A stretch of 20,585 nt of DNA from contig VSNJ01000062.1 of assembly GCA_009774235.1 (NCBI GenBank), positions 1 to 20,585 on the forward strand, in the 5' to 3' direction. Of the stretch, positions 7,654 through 16,232 are shown in pieces. The notes under the pieces were generated by a model. That model saw only the letters and a program-made list of their open reading frames with translations. It ran no database searches and was not told the DNA's origin. The DNA comes from Lachnospiraceae bacterium. Its GTDB lineage: Bacteria; Bacillota; Clostridia; Lachnospirales; Lachnospiraceae. The position numbers were made by a program, and so were the translations under genes. How positions within the stretch are numbered: position 1 is the stretch's first letter; every line of letters begins with the position of its first letter.

Positions 7654-8133
7654 ATGACAGACGTTATACTTGTAAGCACTATTGCAGCAGAAGTAAGGGA
7701 GATGCTTTCATCTGGTGGTCTGCAAGCCCTTTATGGTAATGCATTTGAAGATATAACTGTATATGAGCATGATATACCACTGGTGCAAGACGAGGATGAT
7801 GAAGACTTACGCAATTACATTGTTGTTATGACTGGTGATGAAGAAACTGTGGAAGAAGATGGCATGGATGAATGGAATGTAGAAATACATTTTTCTATTA
7901 ACATTATGGATGTGGATGGAACACGGGCAGGTAATATAAATATATTAAACCTTATGAATGAAATATATATGCATTTTATTACCAAAGGCATTATTGATAG
8001 ATATTGCAGGATGGAAAAGAAAGCATATAAAGCTTTAAACTTAGAAGCCCCATACCCTTATTATGAGGGCGATTTGATTACTAACTGGAAACTGCCATTA
8101 CCAGTTGAAGAAGGATTGGAGGATTTGATATGA
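7654..8133 (+). CDS. Probable tail terminator protein
   Basis: A 159-residue acidic protein between the gpZ-like and first tail genes, where lambda has gpU and Mu has gp37. Tail terminators form a ring that ends tube and sheath polymerisation and binds the head connector. Visible features are a helix at the start (VSTIAAEVREMLSSGGLQALYG), an alternating strand region (RNYIVVMTGDEETVEEDGMDEW then VEIHFSINIMDVDG), a helix (NILNLMNEIYMHFITKG) and a final strand. That fits the mixed alpha/beta fold of this group. GAGGT precedes the ATG. The stop overlaps the next start (ATGA at 8130-8133). Function is inferred mainly from position. Confidence 0.62.
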   Translation: MTDVILVSTIAAEVREMLSSGGLQALYGNAFEDITVYEHDIPLVQDEDDEDLRNYIVVMTGDEETVEEDGMDEWNVEIHFSINIMDVDGTRAGNINILNLMNEIYMHFITKGIIDRYCRMEKKAYKALNLEAPYPYYEGDLITNWKLPLPVEEGLEDLI

Positions 8134-8354
8134 AACAGGTTATGTATTTCGGACCAACAATACCAGGGTTAATTAAACAGAATACTGTTTTCAGGGATGG
8201 GATTCCTGAAAGGATAGCCAAAAGAGCAGAAGAGGATAAAAACTTTAGCCGTCTGCTTGTGCCTGTAGAAAAAGCATTTGATGCAAGGAAGCAGCTTAGT
8301 ATAGATGGTTCTGTACTAGCTGCTTCTTTTGCGAATGTGGCAAAAAATATATAG
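8130..8354 (+). CDS. Small Mu gp38-position tail protein, function unknown
   Basis: A 74-residue protein directly before the sheath gene, the place of Mu gp38. Its N-terminus YFGPTIPGLIKQNTVFRDGIPERI (described by the pattern G-P-x-I-P-G-x-I-x-x-x-T-V-F-x-x-G-x-P) is reminiscent of small proteins found in this position in Mu-like and clostridial prophages. It overlaps the previous gene by 4 bases, with GGAGGA upstream, so it is very likely translated. C-terminal half is helical. No biochemical role is known to me; a neck or sheath-initiation function would fit position. Confidence 0.7.
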   Translation: MKQVMYFGPTIPGLIKQNTVFRDGIPERIAKRAEEDKNFSRLLVPVEKAFDARKQLSIDGSVLAASFANVAKNI

Positions 8355-8380
8355 TACATAGTTCACGGAAAGGAGAGTAA

Positions 8381-9850
8381 ATGAGAAGCAGATATAAACA
8401 CAGAATAGAAACTAACAGGAAAAAGACGAAAAGCATACAGCCAGATGCATGTGCCAGTATTATACAGCTTGTTATAGGAACAGCACCTGTAAATACCCTT
8501 GACAACCCAGGTGAAGCAGTTAATAAACCTATTATACTGGAAGAAAAGGGAGATGTGGAGGCATATCTTGGATTTACAGACGAAATAGAGAAATATACTA
8601 TTATGCATAGCGTATATGCTTCATTTGATAAACATGCAGTTTCTCCAATTATAGTGGTGAATGTACTTGACCCATCCAATCCTGCACATACAGAGGTAGT
8701 TGCAGGTGAGGAATACCAGATACAGAAAAAAATGGTTACTATAGAGGATACAGGGGTATTACTTGATAAAGTAGTTGTGTCGGATGGAAGCACTGAATAC
8801 CAAAAGGATACGGACTATGTTATTTCTTTTAATTCAAAAGGATATCCCGTAATTGCACTTACGGATGATGGTGCTTTAAACGAAGCATCAAAAATAAATA
8901 TTGCATATACTAAGCTTAATCCTGATGGTGTAGGGGCAGATGATATTATTGGGGGCATTGACAGGGAGGGGATACGTTCTGGCATTGAAGTTATAAATGA
9001 TGTTTACCCTGAAACAGGACTGGTACCCACTATAGTCCTTGCCCCAGTATTTAGTTCAGACCCAGCAGTCGCAACAGTTCTTGAAGCTAAAGTCCAGAAC
9101 ATTTATGGAATGTATAACGGGAAAGCTGTCCTTGATGTTGACTGCACAGAAAATGGTGCAGATACATTGCAGAAGATTAATGACGTAAGAGAAAATAAAG
9201 TACCTTATTCAAGGTGGTGTGACGCCTGCTGGCCTATGGTTAAATCGGATGGCATGGTACTTGCTTTTTCAAGCTTTGCAGCTGCCCTTATGCAATCAGT
9301 TGCAATAAATAATTCTGATGTCCCATCAGATTCCATTGATAACTATGATTTATTAATTGATGGCATATGTACAGCAGATGGTAAAATTGTAAGGATTACA
9401 CAAGATGATGCAAATGATTATTTAAACGCAGTTGGATTATACACAGCAATAAGAATACCAACATGGAAAGCCTGGGGAAATAATTCTACAGCTTATCCCA
9501 AGTCAACAGACTCTATAGACAGGTGGTCTAGTAGTGTAGCAATGCTTAATTATCTGGAAAACAGGTTTAAAATAGAGTGTTTCCCTAATATTGGGCGCAA
9601 TGCTACACAAAAGAAAATACAAAGCATAGTGGATTCATTTAACATGACTTTAAACTCGCTTACACCAGACCATATTGCTGGAGGAATGATTATTTTTGAT
9701 AAAAAGAAAAATCCAATCAGTAAAATAATTGATGGTAAAGTAAAGTTTTCTACCAGGTTTGCAACGTACAGTCCTATGGAATACATAGAAAACGAATTTG
9801 AATATGATGCATCAATTCTTGAAGCAGCATTATCAGGAGGTGAAGAATAA
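8381..9850 (+). CDS. Contractile tail sheath protein (Mu gpL / P2 FI family)
   Basis: This is the subunit of the contractile outer tail tube. The 489 residues match the family. The conserved N-terminal IIQLVIGTAPVN (about residues 27-38) is seen, preceded by YKHRIETNRKK, and the C-terminal domain includes IPTWKAWGNNSTAYP, DRWSSSVAMLNYLENRFK and ATYSPMEYIENEFEYD, which form the core that joins sheath subunits. AAGGAGAG precedes the ATG. The first 18 residues are unusually basic. The stop overlaps the tube gene start (TAATG). Sheath followed by tube is the standard order in contractile systems, so the assignment is firm. Confidence 0.94.
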   Translation: MRSRYKHRIETNRKKTKSIQPDACASIIQLVIGTAPVNTLDNPGEAVNKPIILEEKGDVEAYLGFTDEIEKYTIMHSVYASFDKHAVSPIIVVNVLDPSNPAHTEVVAGEEYQIQKKMVTIEDTGVLLDKVVVSDGSTEYQKDTDYVISFNSKGYPVIALTDDGALNEASKINIAYTKLNPDGVGADDIIGGIDREGIRSGIEVINDVYPETGLVPTIVLAPVFSSDPAVATVLEAKVQNIYGMYNGKAVLDVDCTENGADTLQKINDVRENKVPYSRWCDACWPMVKSDGMVLAFSSFAAALMQSVAINNSDVPSDSIDNYDLLIDGICTADGKIVRITQDDANDYLNAVGLYTAIRIPTWKAWGNNSTAYPKSTDSIDRWSSSVAMLNYLENRFKIECFPNIGRNATQKKIQSIVDSFNMTLNSLTPDHIAGGMIIFDKKKNPISKIIDGKVKFSTRFATYSPMEYIENEFEYDASILEAALSGGEE

Positions 9851-10374
9851 TGCCTATTATACCAGATAAAATAGACAGGTTTAATATGTATATTGATATA
9901 GTAGATTTAAAGCATAAAATTGCAGTAACAAGTGAAATAACACTTCCAACATTTGAATATGCTTCTGAAACATTAAATTTATCAGGGATGGCTGGAGAAG
10001 TTGATTCGCCATCACCTGGACAGATTAAAAGTACGCAAATAGAGATACCATTCAGTACCATTTCTAAGGAAGGACTTGAGCTTGCAAGAAAAGATAATTC
10101 AATACTTATATTAAAAGCAGCACAGGAAACTATCAATACAAACGCCCTTACCAGAGCGCATACAGGCAGGACTATAACAATTAAAGGCTTCACAAAAGAA
10201 GTAAACTATGGGAAGCTGGTAAAGGGTGGGCTTGGCAATGCTTCTATAAAAAAAGAAATTATATATTACAAAGACCAGCTTGGGGATGATGTTCTTACAG
10301 AAGCAGACAAGTTCAATGGTATATATAAAATTAATGGCGAAGACGTTGTAAGCAATATTGAAGAACTTATTTAA
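9850..10374 (+). CDS. Major tail tube protein (P2 FII / Mu gpM family)
   Basis: This is the inner tube through which DNA passes. The 174 residues match P2 FII in length (about 172). Features of the family are a start with IPDKIDRFNMYIDI, the stretch EITLPTFEYASETLNLSGMAGEVDSP where a loop precedes a beta barrel, STQIEIPFSTI, and a C-terminal region with YYKDQLGDDVLTEADKFNGIYKINGEDV. AGGAGGTG (9836-9843) precedes the ATG, and the gene overlaps the sheath stop by one base. Confidence 0.93.
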   Translation: MPIIPDKIDRFNMYIDIVDLKHKIAVTSEITLPTFEYASETLNLSGMAGEVDSPSPGQIKSTQIEIPFSTISKEGLELARKDNSILILKAAQETINTNALTRAHTGRTITIKGFTKEVNYGKLVKGGLGNASIKKEIIYYKDQLGDDVLTEADKFNGIYKINGEDVVSNIEELI

Positions 10375-10399
10375 CCATAAGGGAAAGAAGGATTTTATT

Positions 10400-10858
10400 A
10401 TGCATAAAAAAGAAAATATGGATATAACAGAAACAAAAACAGTTAATTATGAGGAAATGGCAGCCCAGGCGGAGCTTGAAGCTGAATCAGACAAAGTGGC
10501 AAGTGCTGGGAGGGAAGTTCCAGACAATGAAGAAGATGCTACAGATGAAAAAGAAGGAAACAGGTTACTGGTAAATTTTTTCAAAGAGTATGAATTTGAC
10601 AATGGTGTAGAAAAGCAAAAAATTAAATCCATTGATTTATCAGGGCTTCTTGACCTTACAACGGTTGATGGTGAAAGGTTTGACAGGATACTTGCAAAGC
10701 TTGGACACCGTCCGCTTAATAAATTTACTGATATAACATATTGTAAACATGTTGCTATGCACGTTACAAATCTTCCAGCCGAGTTCTTTAATATGTTAAA
10801 TATAAGGGATATGCTGGAAATTGTGGGAGCGGTGCATGGCTATTTTTTATTTGGATAA
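10400..10858 (+). CDS. Tail assembly chaperone, zero-frame product (gpE/Mu gp41 role)
   Basis: A 152-residue protein between tube and tape measure genes, the invariable place of the tail assembly chaperone that coats the tape measure during tail growth. I start at 10400, 7 bases after GAAGGA; an upstream in-frame ATG at 10358 lies inside the tube gene and has no binding site. Residues 1 to about 55 are acidic and low complexity (E, A, D). The core (about 56-150) contains a beta-strand segment FFKEYEFDNGVEKQKIKSIDL and helices with TDITYCKHVAMHVTNLPAEFFNML. It ends YFLFG at a slippery heptamer, and a second frame continues without it. Function is inferred from position and from the frameshift arrangement, as in P2 E/E' and lambda G/GT. 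Confidence 0.85.
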   Translation: MHKKENMDITETKTVNYEEMAAQAELEAESDKVASAGREVPDNEEDATDEKEGNRLLVNFFKEYEFDNGVEKQKIKSIDLSGLLDLTTVDGERFDRILAKLGHRPLNKFTDITYCKHVAMHVTNLPAEFFNMLNIRDMLEIVGAVHGYFLFG

Positions 10859-11019
10859 ACGCAGGTACTGACTGGGCTTCAATATTTTCTAAACTGTCAA
10901 TACAGTTATCTGCTTATACCCAAAACAGCATAAGTTATTTTAAAAATATGCCAATAGACATGCTTTTAAAAACAGCAGATGAAATAAAAGAAGTTTACAG
11001 GAAAAGAGGTGGGGGCTGA
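10400..11019 (+). CDS. Tail assembly chaperone, -1 frameshift product (E+E'/G-T type)
   Basis: The zero-frame chaperone reaches T TTT TTA at 10843-10849. A one-base backward slip there gives a second open frame that continues to TGA at 11017-11019, adding 56 residues (IWINAGTDWASIF, then about 43 more ending YRKRGGG) and a total of about 206. The extension has no start codon of its own and ends overlapping the tape measure ATG, so shifting is the natural way to translate it. Phages of this type use the longer protein, in small amounts, to bridge the chaperone to the tape measure. The heptamer and frame are seen; the efficiency is unknown. Confidence 0.82.
10843..10849 (+). promoter_or_regulatory. 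Programmed -1 ribosomal frameshift site (T TTT TTA)
   Basis: A canonical X XXY YYZ heptamer in the correct phase: codons TAT, TTT, TTA in the zero frame become a slip onto TTT TTT ATT. An SD-like GGGAG at 10825-10829 lies 13 bases upstream, a spacing similar to the stimulatory element of E. coli dnaX. A small 6-bp hairpin (AACTGT/ACAGTT, 10892-10907) is probably too far downstream to matter. Confidence 0.85.
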
Positions 11020-14000
11020 TGGCATCAAGAAAACAGTATACATTAGAATTTTTGCTTGGCGCTAAAACAGACCCAAGTTATAATTCCAGTCTTAAAAACG
11101 CAGAAAATGCACTTACTGGTATATCCTCTACAGCAAAAAGGGCAGCAGGGTTAATTACTGCTGCCTTTGCAGCTGTTAATATTACAGGTGCAATAAGCAG
11201 TGCAGTAGAAGAATATGCAGATTTTGAGCAGGAACTTACTAATACAGCTGCTACAGCAGGAGCTACAAATACTGAATATGAACAGATGGAAAAAGCAGCA
11301 AGGGACGCTGGTATGGCTACGACTAAGACTGCTAGTGAAAGTGCTGCAGCACTTGGCTATATGGCACTTGCTGGGTGGGATGTTAATGAATCCACTTCTG
11401 CACTTATGCCTGTACTTAAACTTTCAGAAGCAACGAATCTTGACCTTGCAAGAACCAGTGACCTTGTTACAGATTCCATGGGTGCATTAAAACTTGAAGT
11501 TTCAGAATTGCCAGAATATCTTGACCTTGTAACTAAGGCGCAGAACTCTTCCAACCAGACAGCAGAGCAGTTGATGGAAGGATATATAAGAGCTGGAGGT
11601 GCTGCAAGAAGTCTGGGGATTGATGCAAAAGATGCAGGTATTGCACTTGGTATACTTGCAAATAATGGTACAAAAGCAGGTGAAGGCGGACGTACCCTTA
11701 ATGCAATGCTTACACGTATTGCTGCCAACAAAGAAGCTGTAAAGCAGATGAATGCCCTTAAAATATCAATATTTGATGCAAAAGGAAATTTTGTAGGCTT
11801 TGAAGATGCTTTAAAAAGAATGAACAAAGGTCTTGATGGTCTTACAATGGAAGAGCAGGCAAAGGCTTTAAAGAATATTGCAGGTACCCAGTATTACACC
11901 AAGATGAAATACCTTCTTGATGGTGTTAAGGAAGATGCCAATGGCTCGGCAAGTGCATGGGATGACCTGGACAGTAAGCTGTCACATGCAGAAGGCACTC
12001 TTGATGAGATGGACGCAAAAATCACTGGAACAATGTCTGGTTCAATGCAGATTATGAACTCTGCTTTAAGTGATGCAAAAATTTCATTTGGCGATGCGTT
12101 CAAAACGGAAATTGTTGAAGTAATACAAGATTTTACAGGTCTATTTAATGATATTTCTGAGGGCATAACCAGTTTTGCAGATGAAAATGAATTAAAAATA
12201 CACCAGGTTTTTGAAGATATAGAAGAAAATGTAATTGGTGCTGGAAGATTTATAGGTAACTTTGCTTCTGGTGTTGTAGATAATTTTGATACAATAAAAA
12301 CTGCTGCCGCAGGATTTTTTTCAATGTCAATGGTATCCAAAGCATCAAAACAGCTTAAAGGCATTTCTGGTGTGCTTGAAAATTTAACTTTGGGCTCTAT
12401 TAGCAAAGGTAATTTGATAGCTGGTGGGATAACTTTAGCAGCAGGGGCAATTACTGCAATAGGAGTACATGCCCACAATACACATAAAAAACTTGTACAG
12501 TCTGACCTTGAAGGACATTTTGGGGATATTTCCCTATCATTGGAAGACATTGACGAACTGTCACAACAGATAGTAGGAAAGAAAAAGCTGGTAAAGATTT
12601 CAGAAATGCTTGAATCAATCGGCAAAACAGATGAAGCTATCGAAAATATGGCATCCAGTATGAAGAGTATCAATAAAATAAGCTGGAAAGTAAGTGCAGG
12701 TTTTAAACTTGATATTGATGAAAAAGAAAGTTATAAGGCAGAAATCCAGAATTATATACAAACTGCGCAGGATGTAATTGATAACCAGGGATACAGTGTT
12801 TCAGTTGCTACAGATATACTTTTTGGAAAAAATTCAAAGATGTCTAAAAAAAATGATGCATTTTATGCTGGACTGGACGCAGAACTGGGCATCCTTGAGA
12901 AGAAATTAAATAAAAAGATTAGTGAAGCAGTAGAAAATGGTGTAGACATCCCTACTGATAAAACTATCCAGAAACTGTTGGGCAAAATAAATACTATTAC
13001 ATCTGCTATCACAGAAGCAGAAAATGAAGCAAGCTGGCAGCAGCTTGCTTTAAAATATTCTGGAAAGGAATTAAATGCAGAAACATTCAAGGTACTTTCA
13101 GAGGATGTAAAAGATAAAACAAAAGAAATGAATGAAGGCCTGGATGAAGCATACATTTCAGAAGTGACCAACGTCAATGCGCAAAAGAATCTAAAACTGG
13201 AAGAACTTGAAGAAAAGCACAAAAAAGGAAATATATCCAAAAAAGAATATAAAAGCAGGACAGCTAAAGTTAAAGAAAAGCATGAAACAAGCGTGCAGGA
13301 AACAAACCAGGCTTATTATGACGCCAAAGCTGAAAATATGCTTAAAGACCAGAAGTTCCTCATGGATTCAATTATACAAGCATATCCAGAAGTTAAGCCT
13401 GCTATAGAAAAATTAGAAACAGATATGTCATCTGGTTTTGAGAAAATGCTGGACAAAGGGACACAGTTTGCCGGAATAAAATGGGCTATTGATAATATTG
13501 TTAATGATTCCATGGATAGTGTGGAAATGTCTGGCATAAGCAGGGAAGGGCTTTCTGAACTTTTAAATGCTGGTTTTACTGGCATTCAGTCTGATATGGA
13601 AGAATTTGTGTTGGAGATGGAAAATTCCGGCATGGAACCATCTAAAGCTTTCAAGAAGAGAATTAATAATATGGAAGCTTTGGCAGCAGTATCCGGTTCA
13701 ACAGATGATGCATTGGATTATTTTGGCAATATTATAGCTGGAAATGATGCATGGTCAGCTGTTGTAGAAGCTGGTAATAAAAGAGGGGCAGGGATACAAG
13801 AACAGATTATAAGTAAGATAGACCAGGACAAAGATGTTGTAGAAGCTGCCACAAAAATCCTGTTAAATAAAATAGACCAGAACATTACTGGCGCCATTGA
13901 TGCACCAATTAATTCAGGTATGGCAAATATAGCAGTTGCGGAAGCCAAAGGAGTCAATATAGAAGAAGGTGCGCCAAAACTGTCCCCATCCTGGACAGAA

Positions 14001-14918
14001 AAGGAAATTAAATCCAAAACCGCCTTGGAAAAATTAGATATGGAGCTAAAAGCTGGCAGTCTTGTTAATGATTCCGTGGATAGTACAGAAATAATAAAAG
14101 GTCTGACAGACGGGATGAAAGATACAGAATCCTTGGCAGCAGTATCAAGTTCAGCGGATGATACAATCACATATCTTGGAAAAGCCATCGGTGAAAATAA
14201 AGGATGGTCTACGATTATTGACGCATGCAACGAAAATGGTGCTTATATACCAGAAGAAATAGCTAATGGAATAAATAATAATAGCAGTGTTGTGGCATAT
14301 GCCACAGAAAACCTTATGAACACGCTTAAAAACAGCCTAAACGGAACAATGTCAACACAAATTACTCTTAGCATGTCAGCCCAGGCCATACAAGCTGGGG
14401 AAGGTGTTTATAAATCTGCTGGAAAAGAACCTGTTAGCACTAGCAACAGTAGTAAAGGAAGTCCTGTTAACACTAACACAAGCAAGCCAGTAAAACTCGT
14501 TAAAAATGCTAGGGGCGGTATTTATTCCAACCCAATATTTTCAATACTTGCAGAAGAGGGGGACGAAGCAGTAATTCCCCTTAATGGTTCAAGCAGGGCA
14601 AAATCTTTGTGGCAGAATGCAGGTAAAATGCTTGGCATGGAACCAGTGGAAGACATGACTTTGTATAATACTACGGCAATTACACGTGACAAGCAGGTTT
14701 ATGAAGATTTTAAATTAATTACAGCCCGCCAGAGCCAGAGTTCTGGCAGCAGTGCTACAGGCGGGAGTATAAAAATAACATATTCACCACAGATTACGAT
14801 TAAAGGAAATGCAGATAAAAATGTTATCAATAAGGCTCTTTCATCAAATAAAGCAGAAATTATCAAAATATTGGACGCATATTTTGACGGCAAAAAAAGG
14901 GCTTCTTTTGGTAAATAA
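11019..14918 (+). CDS. Tail tape measure protein (TP901 family)
   Basis: This long protein sets tail length and is ejected with the DNA. Residues about 60-350 form the conserved TP901 core, with YADFEQELTNTAATAGAT, AGMATTKTASESAAALGYMALAGW, and AGGAARSLGIDAKDAGIALGILANNG-type segments. A hydrophobic glycine-rich stretch at about 464-485 (AGGITLAAGAITAIGV) could insert in a membrane. A coiled-coil-like K/E region lies near 725-775. Two related blocks of about 68 residues occur at roughly 885-952 and 1036-1103. The C-terminus has ARGGIYSNPIFSILAEEGDEAVIPL, the family's end motif. Start ATG overlaps the chaperone frame's TGA. With 1299 residues and about 1.5 Å per residue, a tail near 190-200 nm is expected (inference). 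Confidence 0.96.
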   Translation: MASRKQYTLEFLLGAKTDPSYNSSLKNAENALTGISSTAKRAAGLITAAFAAVNITGAISSAVEEYADFEQELTNTAATAGATNTEYEQMEKAARDAGMATTKTASESAAALGYMALAGWDVNESTSALMPVLKLSEATNLDLARTSDLVTDSMGALKLEVSELPEYLDLVTKAQNSSNQTAEQLMEGYIRAGGAARSLGIDAKDAGIALGILANNGTKAGEGGRTLNAMLTRIAANKEAVKQMNALKISIFDAKGNFVGFEDALKRMNKGLDGLTMEEQAKALKNIAGTQYYTKMKYLLDGVKEDANGSASAWDDLDSKLSHAEGTLDEMDAKITGTMSGSMQIMNSALSDAKISFGDAFKTEIVEVIQDFTGLFNDISEGITSFADENELKIHQVFEDIEENVIGAGRFIGNFASGVVDNFDTIKTAAAGFFSMSMVSKASKQLKGISGVLENLTLGSISKGNLIAGGITLAAGAITAIGVHAHNTHKKLVQSDLEGHFGDISLSLEDIDELSQQIVGKKKLVKISEMLESIGKTDEAIENMASSMKSINKISWKVSAGFKLDIDEKESYKAEIQNYIQTAQDVIDNQGYSVSVATDILFGKNSKMSKKNDAFYAGLDAELGILEKKLNKKISEAVENGVDIPTDKTIQKLLGKINTITSAITEAENEASWQQLALKYSGKELNAETFKVLSEDVKDKTKEMNEGLDEAYISEVTNVNAQKNLKLEELEEKHKKGNISKKEYKSRTAKVKEKHETSVQETNQAYYDAKAENMLKDQKFLMDSIIQAYPEVKPAIEKLETDMSSGFEKMLDKGTQFAGIKWAIDNIVNDSMDSVEMSGISREGLSELLNAGFTGIQSDMEEFVLEMENSGMEPSKAFKKRINNMEALAAVSGSTDDALDYFGNIIAGNDAWSAVVEAGNKRGAGIQEQIISKIDQDKDVVEAATKILLNKIDQNITGAIDAPINSGMANIAVAEAKGVNIEEGAPKLSPSWTEKEIKSKTALEKLDMELKAGSLVNDSVDSTEIIKGLTDGMKDTESLAAVSSSADDTITYLGKAIGENKGWSTIIDACNENGAYIPEEIANGINNNSSVVAYATENLMNTLKNSLNGTMSTQITLSMSAQAIQAGEGVYKSAGKEPVSTSNSSKGSPVNTNTSKPVKLVKNARGGIYSNPIFSILAEEGDEAVIPLNGSSRAKSLWQNAGKMLGMEPVEDMTLYNTTAITRDKQVYEDFKLITARQSQSSGSSATGGSIKITYSPQITIKGNADKNVINKALSSNKAEIIKILDAYFDGKKRASFGK
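13498..13875 (+). repeat. Tape measure internal repeat, copy A
   Basis: Two parts, TTGTTAATGATTCCATGGAT at 13498 onward and a block at about 13672-13875, recur later in the gene. The second block starts LAAVSGSTDD and ends VVEAATKILLN. Copies align without gaps over 68 residues, with about 29 identities by hand count. Confidence 0.7.
14062..14328 (+). repeat. Tape measure internal repeat, copy B
   Basis: Counterpart of copy A: TTGTTAATGATTCCGTGGAT at 14062, then LAAVSSSADD onward at about 14125-14328. The spacing between the two parts is 111 bases (37 codons) shorter than in copy A, so an in-frame deletion or insertion followed the duplication. Confidence 0.7.
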
Positions 14919-14933
14919 ATTCAGGGGGCAGGT

Positions 14934-15209
14934 ATGGGTGGTATTGTTTACAGGACTAAACAAGGTGATATGTGGGATTATATAGCATGGAAAGTATATG
15001 GTGATGAATCATATGTAAGCCTGCTGTATAAGGCGAATCCCAGATACCTTAAAACATTTATATTTGAAGACGGATATGAAATTATTTGTCCTGAAATATC
15101 TGGCAGCAATGATAACATAGATGCACCAGAATGGCGTGACAATGAAAATATAGAAGATGACGCACTTGATGGTGTATCTGACGGGGAGGATGATGGCAGC
15201 TTTGAATAG
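14934..15209 (+). CDS. Phage tail protein X (gpX), LysM-like
   Basis: A 91-residue protein whose first 56 residues match the phage tail protein X/LysM fold: YRTKQGDMWDYIAWKVYGDESYVSLLYKANP (a G-D-x-x-D-x-I-A-x-x-x-Y-G segment and a downstream A-N-P), then an isoleucine/proline strand. In contractile tails such LysM proteins clamp the baseplate or sheath-initiation ring rather than bind peptidoglycan. The last 30 residues are very acidic and probably disordered. GGGGGCAGG upstream sets the start. It ends overlapping the next gene. Placed between tape measure and hub, it occupies the site of PBSX XkdP. Confidence 0.85.
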   Translation: MGGIVYRTKQGDMWDYIAWKVYGDESYVSLLYKANPRYLKTFIFEDGYEIICPEISGSNDNIDAPEWRDNENIEDDALDGVSDGEDDGSFE

Positions 15210-16215
15210 CAGGAAAAGCTCTGTTGTTTTGGTATACAATGATAAAAAAACTATGACAATAACAGATGATATGGCTTCTTTTAGCGCTGTGGATAATGCA
15301 TCTGGAGAAGCGGATACTATTACTATTGATGTACAGAACCGTGGAATGAAATGGTTTAAAAATAAATGGTTTCCAAAAAGTACAGATTTTGTTAAAGCAA
15401 GCATTAAAGTGGAGCATTGGAAAAAACAGAATGATAACAGGACGGTTTTTATTGGAAGATACTGTATTGATGAGTTCAGTACAGAAGGATATCCAGGAAC
15501 AGCCAGTATAAGTGGTATTAGTATTCCAATACATTCTTCATTTAATGTTACAGAACGCAATAAAACATATAAGAAAACATCTGTACAAGCAATATTAGAA
15601 GAAATCGCCAGGTGTGCAGATATCAAGCTTGCGTTCAGTGCAAAAAACCAAAAACTGGATGAAATATCACAAGACGGGAAAACTGATATGGCTTTTGCTT
15701 TTTCTATATGTTCAGATTATGATATGTGCATGAAAGTCTATAATAACAAGCTTGTGGTATATGACCAGACAGACTATGAAAAGAAAAAAGCAGCTTTTAC
15801 CTTAACACCTTCTGATTTTAGTGATGATAATACATATAATTTTAAACGGTCTGTGTCATGTGTATATGATGGTGTAAAATTCCAGTACCAGGATAAAGAT
15901 GGAAAAAATATTATATATAAATATATTATTCCTGGAAAAAAAGGCAAAAGGCTTTTGAATATTTCTGGTTCTGCAGATTCACATGATGACGCTGCAAGAA
16001 AAGCAAAAGCACAGCTTACCAGGAATTTGCGTGATGCTGTTACAGCTTCATTTAACCTTATGGGAGACCCTGTATACCAGGCAGGCAATGTAGTAAAAGT
16101 ATCAGGTTTTGGTGGCTTTGATGGACGCTATTTTATTGACCAGGTAACACACTCTAAAAGTGAAAAATATACATCTTTCCTGCAATGTCATAAGTGCGTA
16201 ACGAATATTAATTAG
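15193..16215 (+). CDS. Baseplate hub protein (P2 gpD / late control D family)
   Basis: This protein forms the hub on which the spike sits. I start at 15193 (MAALNSRKSS), where GGGGAGG lies just upstream and the start overlaps gpX by 17 bases; earlier in-frame codons from 15157 lie well inside gpX, and TTG at 15202 is an alternative. The 340-residue protein begins with a beta-rich domain (SSVVLVYNDKKTMTITDDMASFSAVDNASGEADTI), followed by a KTYKKTSVQAILEEIARCADIKL helix and the end segment FNLMGDPVYQAGNVVKVSGFGGFDGRYFIDQVTHS typical of gpD, with final C-x-x-C (CHKC). Hub assignment is solid by sequence and by its place between gpX and gpV. Confidence 0.9.
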   Translation: MAALNSRKSSVVLVYNDKKTMTITDDMASFSAVDNASGEADTITIDVQNRGMKWFKNKWFPKSTDFVKASIKVEHWKKQNDNRTVFIGRYCIDEFSTEGYPGTASISGISIPIHSSFNVTERNKTYKKTSVQAILEEIARCADIKLAFSAKNQKLDEISQDGKTDMAFAFSICSDYDMCMKVYNNKLVVYDQTDYEKKKAAFTLTPSDFSDDNTYNFKRSVSCVYDGVKFQYQDKDGKNIIYKYIIPGKKGKRLLNISGSADSHDDAARKAKAQLTRNLRDAVTASFNLMGDPVYQAGNVVKVSGFGGFDGRYFIDQVTHSKSEKYTSFLQCHKCVTNIN

Positions 16216-16232
16216 AGAGGCTGGTGTTGTTT

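Noticed and set aside
10358..10399. Upstream start for the tail chaperone at 10358
   Set aside because: Lies within the tube gene end and lacks a binding site; GAAGGA favours 10400.
10892..10907. Perfect 6-bp hairpin AACTGT-CAAT-ACAGTT, as a terminator or frameshift stimulator
   Set aside because: It has no T-tract, is weak, lies in coding sequence, and starts about 42 bases after the slippery site, beyond the usual 5-9 bases.
11894..12673. 259-codon open frame on the minus strand
   Set aside because: It lies wholly opposite the tape measure gene, lacks a binding site, and has a low-complexity Ser/Ile/Phe-rich sequence typical of an antisense shadow.
15157..15192. Upstream start for the hub gene at 15157
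   Set aside because: It would add MTHLMVYLTGRM inside gpX with no binding site; GGGGAGG favours 15193.
15009..15626. 205-codon minus-strand frame across gpX and the hub
   Set aside because: Opposes two genes with clear family matches and has no binding site.
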